Shown: positions 1-4,845 of the stretch, one piece after another
Layout of the letters: each line of letters starts with the position of its first letter
Numbering within the stretch: the stretch's first letter is position 1
NCBI GenBank assembly: GCA_018725345.1
Contig: QLUI01000120.1
Location: 1-6,125 of the forward strand
DNA length: 6,125 bases
Direction of reading: 5' to 3'
From: Bacillota bacterium
GTDB taxonomy: Bacteria > Bacillota > Dethiobacteria > Dethiobacterales > Dethiobacteraceae
The notes under the pieces: model-generated
Database searches by the model: none
What the model was told of the DNA's origin: nothing
What the model saw: the letters and a program-made list of their open reading frames with translations, nothing else
Program-made: the position numbers and the translations under genes

Positions 1-100
1 ATCTGTGGAATGCCGATAGTGACAGCTCAAAGGGAGGAAATTTGTCTTTGCTGTAAAACAGAAAATACTGGACAAACTAAAAGCAGCTAAAACTTCACTA
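1..100 (+). other. Upstream stretch with no confirmed gene; possible extreme 3' end of recF
   Basis: No gene can be confirmed here. Reading from base 2 gives only five codons (S-V-E-C-R) before tandem stops TAG (17-19) and TGA (20-22). Reading from base 1 stays open to a TAA at 88-90 but gives a Cys-rich peptide I do not recognise. Reading from base 3 ends at TAA 54-56. In Bacillota, remB usually follows recF, so the five-codon tail could be the end of RecF; that is inference from gene order, not from a motif. A purine-rich GGGAGG at 32-37 is followed by no start codon with a usable reading frame. No clear terminator or promoter is seen. Confidence 0.25.
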
Positions 101-107
101 GGAGGGG
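101..107 (+). promoter_or_regulatory. Ribosome binding site that fixes the remB start
   Basis: GGAGGGG lies 4 bases before ATG 112-114, with the GGAGG core 6 bases away. This is a strong Shine-Dalgarno sequence. It shows that the intended start is ATG 112 and not the in-frame TTG at 125 of the downstream frame, which has no such site. The peptide from ATG 112 also begins M-F-L-H-I-G, the characteristic start of the DUF370 family. Confidence 0.75.
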
Positions 108-159
108 CTAGATGTTTTTACATATTGGCAGTTCCAGAGTTGTGTCAGGAGAAGATATT

Positions 160-175
160 GTCAAGTATTTTTGAT
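160..175 (+). other. Frameshift junction in remB
   Basis: In the start frame the codons are GTC AAG TAT TTT TGA. The frame that carries the rest of the protein reads TCA AGT ATT TTT GAT, one base later. The junction includes AA (163-164) and a run of five T (168-172), both places where single-base insertions are common. The T run also means a tRNA-Phe on TTT (169-171) could move forward one base onto TTT (170-172) before the TGA. Confidence 0.7.
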
Positions 176-313
176 ATTCGCATAAAAGATAAACAGTGCA
201 ATAAGGAATTTTTGCAGACTGTTAAAAACAAAGATGACCATGGTAACGATGAAATAAAGTCTTTTATTGTCACAAGTGAGTTTGTCAGTTATTCACCTAT
301 TGCTCTGGTTACG

Positions 314-342
314 TTGAGAAAAAGGATTCAGTCTGATATTTT
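314..342 (+). promoter_or_regulatory. Weak candidate sigma-A-type promoter for gyrBA
   Basis: TTGAGA (314-319) matches the -35 consensus at five of six bases. After a 17-base spacer comes TATTTT (337-342), which matches the -10 at four of six. It lies inside the 3' end of remB and would start transcription just before the hairpin at 351-394. In an A+T-rich stretch such a match can arise by chance, so this is tentative. Confidence 0.2.
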
Positions 343-350
343 TGATAATT

Positions 351-394
351 AGGATTACTGAATTACTCATGAAGAGATTTATTCAGTAATTCCT
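351..394 (+). repeat. Inverted repeat (hairpin) between remB and gyrB
   Basis: AGGATTACTGAAT (351-363) pairs with ATTCAGTAATTCCT (381-394). This gives 13 base pairs with one bulged A and a 17-base loop. It starts within the remB stop codon and ends 35 bases before gyrB. It is not a typical intrinsic terminator: the stem is A+T-rich and is followed by AAATAAGGG, with no T run on this strand; the other strand shows none either. Possible roles are an mRNA processing or stability element or a 5' leader structure for gyrB. The structure is seen directly; its function is unknown. Confidence 0.55.
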
Positions 395-417
395 AAATAA
401 GGGTTAGTTGGGCGAAC

Positions 418-422
418 GGAGG
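418..422 (+). promoter_or_regulatory. Ribosome binding site of gyrB
   Basis: GGAGG lies 7 bases upstream of ATG 430-432, an ideal spacing. It supports ATG 430 as the start. The first well-conserved GyrB residues (Y-D-E-S-Q-I-Q-V-L) begin 15 codons later. Confidence 0.8.
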
Positions 423-429
423 CAGAAAA

Positions 430-2364
430 ATGTCGGAAGAGAAAAATGGTAATCAAAATAATAATAATCATTATGACGAATCACAGATTCAGGTACTAGA
501 AGGACTAGAGGCTGTCAGACGTCGCCCTAGTATGTATATCGGTTCAACCGGGCCGCGCGGACTGCACCACTTGGTCTTTGAAGTGGTGGATAACAGTATT
601 GACGAGGCGTTAGCAGGGTTTTGTGAAAATATTTTTGTAACTATTGAAAAAGATAATATTATTACTGTGGACGATGATGGGCGTGGCATTCCGGTTGGAG
701 AGCATCAGCAAATGAAAAAGCCTGCCGTGGAGGTTGTGTTAACTGTTTTGCATGCCGGCGGCAAATTTGGTGGTGAAGGATATAAAGTTTCCGGCGGATT
801 GCATGGAGTGGGAGTCTCAGTAGTTAATGCCTTATCAGAGTGGTTAGAGGTGGAGGTAAGTCGTGACGGTCAAATCTATTGTATGCGTTTTGAACGAGGA
901 AAGCCTGTTACAGAGTTACAGACAATTGGAAAAACTAACAGGAGCGGAACCAAAGTTTCATTTAAAGCTGACGGTGAAATTTTTGAAACGTTGGATTATG
1001 AAGTTGACGTACTTTCACAACGATTGCGAGAGTTGGCATTTCTAAACAAGGGAATCAGTATTACCATTACAGATAGGCGTCAAGAGCAGGATGTCAGTGA
1101 AACATTTAAGTATGACGGCGGGATAAAATCATTTGTGGAGTACCTTAATAAAAATAAGGAGAATCTCCATAAAAAAGCTATTTACTTGGAACAGGATAAA
1201 GAAGACTGTTGTCAGGTGGAGGTAGCTCTGCAGTACCATGAAGGTTATAATGAAATGGTCTTCTCTTTCGCTAATAATATTCGAACTCATGAGGGTGGAA
1301 CACATGAGTTAGGTTTTAAAACAGCATTGACAAGACTAGTAAACGAATATGCGCGTAAAGCCAATATTCTCAAGGAAAATGAAAGCAATTTAAGCGGCGA
1401 GGATGTTCGTGAAGGACTGACAGCCATCATCAGCGTAAAGTTGCGTGAACCGCAGTTTGAGGGTCAGACAAAAACAAAGCTGGGTAACAGTGAAATGCGG
1501 AGCATAGTAGATTCTGTGATCTATGAGGAGTTAGGAACTTTTTTTGGGGAAAATCCGGCGCTGGCAAGACGGGTAATAGAAAAGAGTCTCAGTGCTGCCA
1601 GGGTACGGGAAGCAGCCCGGAAGGCCAGGGAACTTGCTCGGCGGAAAAGCGCTTTAGAAATTACGGCGCTACCAGGAAAACTGGCCGATTGTGTCAGTCG
1701 CGACCCAGCAATGTGTGAAATATACCTGGTGGAGGGAGATTCCGCCGGCGGCTCTGCTAAACAAGGGCGTGACCGCCGTTTTCAGGCAATTTTACCGCTG
1801 CGGGGTAAAATTATTAATGTGGAAAAAGCCAGGTTAGATAAAATACTGGCTAACGAAGAAATCCGGACGATCATTACAGCACTTGGAACCGGGGTTTCCA
1901 CCGATTTTGATCTGTCAAAGGCCCGCTATCATAAAATCATTGTAATGACAGATGCCGATGTAGATGGTTCCCATATCCGCACACTACTGTTAACCTTTTT
2001 TTACCGCTATATGCAGTCGTTGATCCAGTCAGGATATGTTTATATTGCCCAACCCCCGCTCTATCTATTAAAGAAAAGGCAACAAGAGTATTACCTTTAC
2101 AACGATGAGCAGTTGGAAAAACTTTACTCGGAAATAGGGAGAGAAGGCACTTCTCTGCAGCGCTATAAAGGTTTAGGTGAAATGAATCCGGGACAGTTAT
2201 GGTCCACAACCATGGATCCGGAAAAACGCACCATTTTAAAAGTGACAATGGAAGATGTCATTCGGGCAGATGAAATGTTTACCGTCTTAATGGGGGACAA
2301 AGTGGAGCCGCGACGTGAGTTTATCGAAAAATATGCGCAACACGTCCGTAACCTGGATATTTAA
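430..2364 (+). CDS. gyrB: DNA gyrase subunit B
   Basis: This is the ATPase and TOPRIM subunit of DNA gyrase, the cytoplasmic type IIA topoisomerase that uses ATP to introduce negative supercoils, as A2B2 with GyrA. The GHKL ATPase domain (about residues 15-230) shows E-V-V-D-N with catalytic Glu51 and Asn55, D-D-G-R-G-I-P at 82-88, A-G-G-K-F at 109-113 and G-G-L-H-G-V-G at 122-128. The transducer domain carries Q-T-K-T-K at 346-350, where Lys348 matches the E. coli ATP-contacting Lys337. The TOPRIM domain has E-G-D-S-A-G-G from Glu435 and D-A-D-V-D-G at 508-513 for Mg2+. R-Y-K-G-L-G-E-M-N-P-G-Q-L is at 578-590. At 644 residues it is the short Gram-positive type, lacking the roughly 165-residue insertion of enterobacterial GyrB. 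Position 34 is Ser in R-R-R-P-S-M-Y-I-G, where Gly is usual. The N-terminus has a short Asn tract. ParE is the main alternative, but the adjacent gyrA and its GyrA box favour GyrB. Confidence 0.98.
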   Translation: MSEEKNGNQNNNNHYDESQIQVLEGLEAVRRRPSMYIGSTGPRGLHHLVFEVVDNSIDEALAGFCENIFVTIEKDNIITVDDDGRGIPVGEHQQMKKPAVEVVLTVLHAGGKFGGEGYKVSGGLHGVGVSVVNALSEWLEVEVSRDGQIYCMRFERGKPVTELQTIGKTNRSGTKVSFKADGEIFETLDYEVDVLSQRLRELAFLNKGISITITDRRQEQDVSETFKYDGGIKSFVEYLNKNKENLHKKAIYLEQDKEDCCQVEVALQYHEGYNEMVFSFANNIRTHEGGTHELGFKTALTRLVNEYARKANILKENESNLSGEDVREGLTAIISVKLREPQFEGQTKTKLGNSEMRSIVDSVIYEELGTFFGENPALARRVIEKSLSAARVREAARKARELARRKSALEITALPGKLADCVSRDPAMCEIYLVEGDSAGGSAKQGRDRRFQAILPLRGKIINVEKARLDKILANEEIRTIITALGTGVSTDFDLSKARYHKIIVMTDADVDGSHIRTLLLTFFYRYMQSLIQSGYVYIAQPPLYLLKKRQQEYYLYNDEQLEKLYSEIGREGTSLQRYKGLGEMNPGQLWSTTMDPEKRTILKVTMEDVIRADEMFTVLMGDKVEPRREFIEKYAQHVRNLDI

Positions 2365-2366
2365 AC

Positions 2367-2372
2367 GGGAGG
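2367..2372 (+). promoter_or_regulatory. Ribosome binding site of gyrA
   Basis: GGGAGG lies just after the gyrB stop and 12 bases before ATG 2385, slightly longer than the best spacing. The 20-base gap between gyrB and gyrA leaves no room for a separate promoter or terminator, so the two genes are probably one transcript. Confidence 0.65.
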
Positions 2373-2384
2373 ATTAGGTTCAAA

Positions 2385-4832
2385 ATGAATTTTACACATG
2401 GAAAAATTATACCAATACCTATTCATGAAGAAATAAAGGGGTCTTTTTTAGACTATGCAATGAGCGTTATTGTAAGTCGTGCACTGCCCGACGTGCGAGA
2501 TGGGTTAAAGCCCGTCCACCGGCGCATTTTATATGCAATGCATGATTTGGGCATGTCGCCGGATAAACCTCATAAAAAATCGGCCCGTCTTGTAGGTGAA
2601 GTGTTAGGCAAGTATCATCCCCATGGCGATACGGCAGTCTATGACGCCATGGTGCGTTTAGCCCAGAATTTTTCCAGTCGCTATCCATTAGTTGATGGGC
2701 ATGGCAATTTTGGTTCTGTTGACGGCGACCCCGCAGCAGCCATGCGTTACACAGAAGTTAGGATGGCAAAAATAACTGTGGAAATGCTCTCTGATATTCA
2801 GAAGGAGACGGTGAATTTTAGGTCAAACTTTGATGATACGCTGGAAGAGCCAGCCGTTTTGCCTTCTCGTTTCCCTAATCTGCTCCTAAATGGTTCTACC
2901 GGTATTGCTGTGGGAATGGCTACCAATATCCCGCCCCATAACCTGCGGGAAGTGGTGGATGCCCTGGTACATATCATTGATAATCCGGAGTGCGATGATT
3001 TAGATATTTTTCAGCGGATTAGCGGACCGGATTTTCCTACGGGAGGCTTGATTTTGGGACGTGAGGGGATTCGCACAGCTTACAGAACCGGAAGGGGTAT
3101 TATAAAAATTCGTGCCATCACCCAGATCGAAAGGATGGAAAACGGGAAATCACGTATTGTGGTTACTGAATTGCCTTTTCAAGTAAACAAAGCGAAAACA
3201 ATCGAAACAATAGCCGAGCTTGTCCGTGAAAAAAAACTTGAAGGAATTACAGATTTGCGTGACGAGTCGGACCGGAACGGCATGCGTTTTGTAGTAGAAC
3301 TAAAAAGGGAAACTAATCCCCAAGTGTTGCTTAATCAGTTGTTTAAGTTTACTCAACTGCAACAAACATTTGGTATTATTATGCTGTCTCTGGTTGACAA
3401 CAAACCCCGGGTGCTCACGTTGCGAGAAATGCTAACCTACTATTTTAAGCATCAAGAAGAAGTGGTAATGAGAAGAACCCAGCATGATCTGCGTAAGGCG
3501 GAGGAACGCGCTCACATCTTGGAAGGATTGCGCATTGCCATTAGTTATCTAGATGCGGTGATTAAGTTAATTCGTGCTTCCAGCACCACCGAGGAAGCAC
3601 GATCGGGCTTGATCGAGAAATTTAGTCTTAGCCAGCTTCAGGCTCAAGCTATTCTCGATATGCGTCTGCAAAGGCTCACCGGTCTAGAGCGTGAAAAATT
3701 GGAAGCGGAATATCTGGAATTGATCAAAAAGATCGTATATTACAAGGAAATTTTGCTTAATGAACGACTGATCCACCAAATTATTAAAGACGAACTGGCA
3801 GCGATTCGTGCTAAATACGGGGATGCCCGCAGGACACAAATTGTTGATCATGAAGATGATTTCTGTGTGGAGGATCTGATTGCACAGGAAGATATGGTAG
3901 TTACACTGACCCACAACGGGTATATTAAAAGGCTGCCCGTAACGACGTACCGTGTGCAGCGGCGTGGCGGACGCGGTGTTACAGCTATGTCAACTAAAGG
4001 CGACGATTTTGTGGAACATGTCTTTGTGGCTTCAACACATGACCATTTATGCTGCTTTACTAACAGGGGGAGAATGTATAGACGGAAGGTGTTTGAAATA
4101 CCAGAGGCAATTCGTCAAGCAAGAGGGACAGCGATAATTAATCTATTGGCGGTTGAGCCAGGGGAACTGGTCACTGCGGTTATCCCGGTTAAAGATTTTT
4201 CGGCAGGGCAGTACCTATTTATGGCCACGCGTTGTGGCTATGTAAAGAAAACCCCATTGGAGGAGTTTTCTAGTGCCCGTAAAGGAGGATTGATCGCAGT
4301 CTCCCTGGGAGAAGCCGACGAGTTGATTGATGTGAGGCTGACTGACGGCAAACACGCAGTGGCGTTAGTTACCCATAACGGTTTAGCTATTCGCTTTTCA
4401 GAAAATGATGTTCGCGCCATGGGCAGGGCAACCCGCGGCGTACGTGGTATTAGACTGAAAAAAGATGATAAAGTAATGGCTCTCGAAGTGGTTTCGCCGG
4501 AAATGGAGCGCGAAGCGGAATTGCTTGTGGTAACAGAAAACGGCTTTGGTAAACGTACTCCTTTCTCAGAGTATCGCGTCCAGAGCAGGGGCGGCAAAGG
4601 AATTTATACTATCCGTGTTTTAGATAAAAATGGGCCAGTCATGGGTGTAAAGCTAACACGCCCCGGTGATGAAGTGATGATCATTACAGCTCGTGGTGTC
4701 GTTATTCGTCAAGATGTTACTAAAATCTCGCAACAGGGCCGCCATACTCAGGGAGTGACTTTAATCCGTTTGGATAAGGATGATAGAGTGGTAAGCATTG
4801 CCCGTGTAATGGCTGAGGAAAACGAAGTATAA
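2385..4832 (+). CDS. gyrA: DNA gyrase subunit A
   Basis: This is the DNA cleavage and wrapping subunit of gyrase, the partner of GyrB encoded just upstream. The N-terminal breakage-reunion domain (about 1-490) includes the winged-helix region with H-P-H-G-D-T-A-V-Y-D at 78-87, then A-A-A-M-R-Y-T-E with Arg121 and catalytic Tyr122, which forms the covalent link to DNA. N-G-S-T-G-I-A-V-G at 169-177 includes the DNA-intercalating Ile174. These positions have the same numbers as in E. coli. The coiled coil lies around 360-470. The C-terminal beta-pinwheel (about 495-805) carries the GyrA box Q-R-R-G-G-R-G at 525-531, which marks gyrase rather than ParC. A second, weaker copy, Q-S-R-G-G-K-G, is at 733-739. 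The 815-residue length is normal, and the protein lacks the long acidic tail of E. coli GyrA. Position 83, the main quinolone-contact site, is Thr and position 87 is Asp; Thr83 occurs as wild type in several bacteria, so it does not by itself indicate resistance. Confidence 0.98.
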   Translation: MNFTHGKIIPIPIHEEIKGSFLDYAMSVIVSRALPDVRDGLKPVHRRILYAMHDLGMSPDKPHKKSARLVGEVLGKYHPHGDTAVYDAMVRLAQNFSSRYPLVDGHGNFGSVDGDPAAAMRYTEVRMAKITVEMLSDIQKETVNFRSNFDDTLEEPAVLPSRFPNLLLNGSTGIAVGMATNIPPHNLREVVDALVHIIDNPECDDLDIFQRISGPDFPTGGLILGREGIRTAYRTGRGIIKIRAITQIERMENGKSRIVVTELPFQVNKAKTIETIAELVREKKLEGITDLRDESDRNGMRFVVELKRETNPQVLLNQLFKFTQLQQTFGIIMLSLVDNKPRVLTLREMLTYYFKHQEEVVMRRTQHDLRKAEERAHILEGLRIAISYLDAVIKLIRASSTTEEARSGLIEKFSLSQLQAQAILDMRLQRLTGLEREKLEAEYLELIKKIVYYKEILLNERLIHQIIKDELAAIRAKYGDARRTQIVDHEDDFCVEDLIAQEDMVVTLTHNGYIKRLPVTTYRVQRRGGRGVTAMSTKGDDFVEHVFVASTHDHLCCFTNRGRMYRRKVFEIPEAIRQARGTAIINLLAVEPGELVTAVIPVKDFSAGQYLFMATRCGYVKKTPLEEFSSARKGGLIAVSLGEADELIDVRLTDGKHAVALVTHNGLAIRFSENDVRAMGRATRGVRGIRLKKDDKVMALEVVSPEMEREAELLVVTENGFGKRTPFSEYRVQSRGGKGIYTIRVLDKNGPVMGVKLTRPGDEVMIITARGVVIRQDVTKISQQGRHTQGVTLIRLDKDDRVVSIARVMAEENEV

Positions 4833-4836
4833 GGTG
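4831..4836 (+). promoter_or_regulatory. Ribosome binding site of the flavoprotein gene, overlapping the gyrA stop
   Basis: AAGGTG begins inside the gyrA TAA stop (4830-4832) and lies 9 bases before ATG 4846. Ribosomes ending gyrA would be placed on this site, which suggests translational coupling. It supports ATG 4846 over the in-frame GTG at 4834, which has no such site, and over ATG 4873. Confidence 0.5.
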
Positions 4837-4845
4837 CGTGAGTTC

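Larger units (their letters stand above)
112..352 (+). pseudogene. remB: RemB/YaaB-like (DUF370) protein gene, interrupted by a single-base frameshift
   Basis: The product resembles RemB (YaaB), a small DUF370 protein related to RemA, the DNA-binding activator of biofilm matrix genes in Bacillus subtilis. From ATG 112 the frame reads MFLHIGSSRVVSGEDIV and stops at TGA 172-174 after 20 codons. The next frame continues the family sequence without a gap: S-I-F-D-I-R, then KEFLQ, KSFIVT and a C-terminal YSPIALVTLRKR, ending at TAG 350-352. Removing one base near 163-172 gives a continuous protein of about 79 residues, the usual family length. Dropping one A of the AA at 163-164 gives D-I-V-S-I-F-D, which fits the family pattern (D-I-V-x-I-F-D) best. 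The position upstream of gyrB matches remB in Bacillota. The cause may be a real inactivating insertion, a sequencing or assembly error, or programmed +1 frameshifting; the sequence cannot decide. Family assignment is firm; loss of function is not. Confidence 0.8.

Noticed and set aside
51..61. CTGTAAAACAG mini-hairpin upstream of remB
   Set aside because: Four base pairs with a three-base loop and no T run after it; not a credible terminator.
98..111. CTAG on each side of the remB ribosome binding site, possibly a hairpin that hides it
   Set aside because: Only four base pairs with no extension, too weak to claim as a regulatory structure.
125..352. A 75-codon gene starting at TTG 125
   Set aside because: The start has no ribosome binding site, and the first 12 or so residues do not fit DUF370. 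The real start is ATG 112 in the other frame; this is the downstream part of the frameshifted remB.
1937..2248. A 103-codon open frame on the minus strand inside gyrB
   Set aside because: It is antisense to the highly conserved TOPRIM region of GyrB and has no recognisable motif or ribosome binding site.
4238..4597. A 119-codon open frame on the minus strand inside gyrA
   Set aside because: It is antisense to the GyrA beta-pinwheel, whose coding constraint explains the lack of stops; no independent coding evidence.
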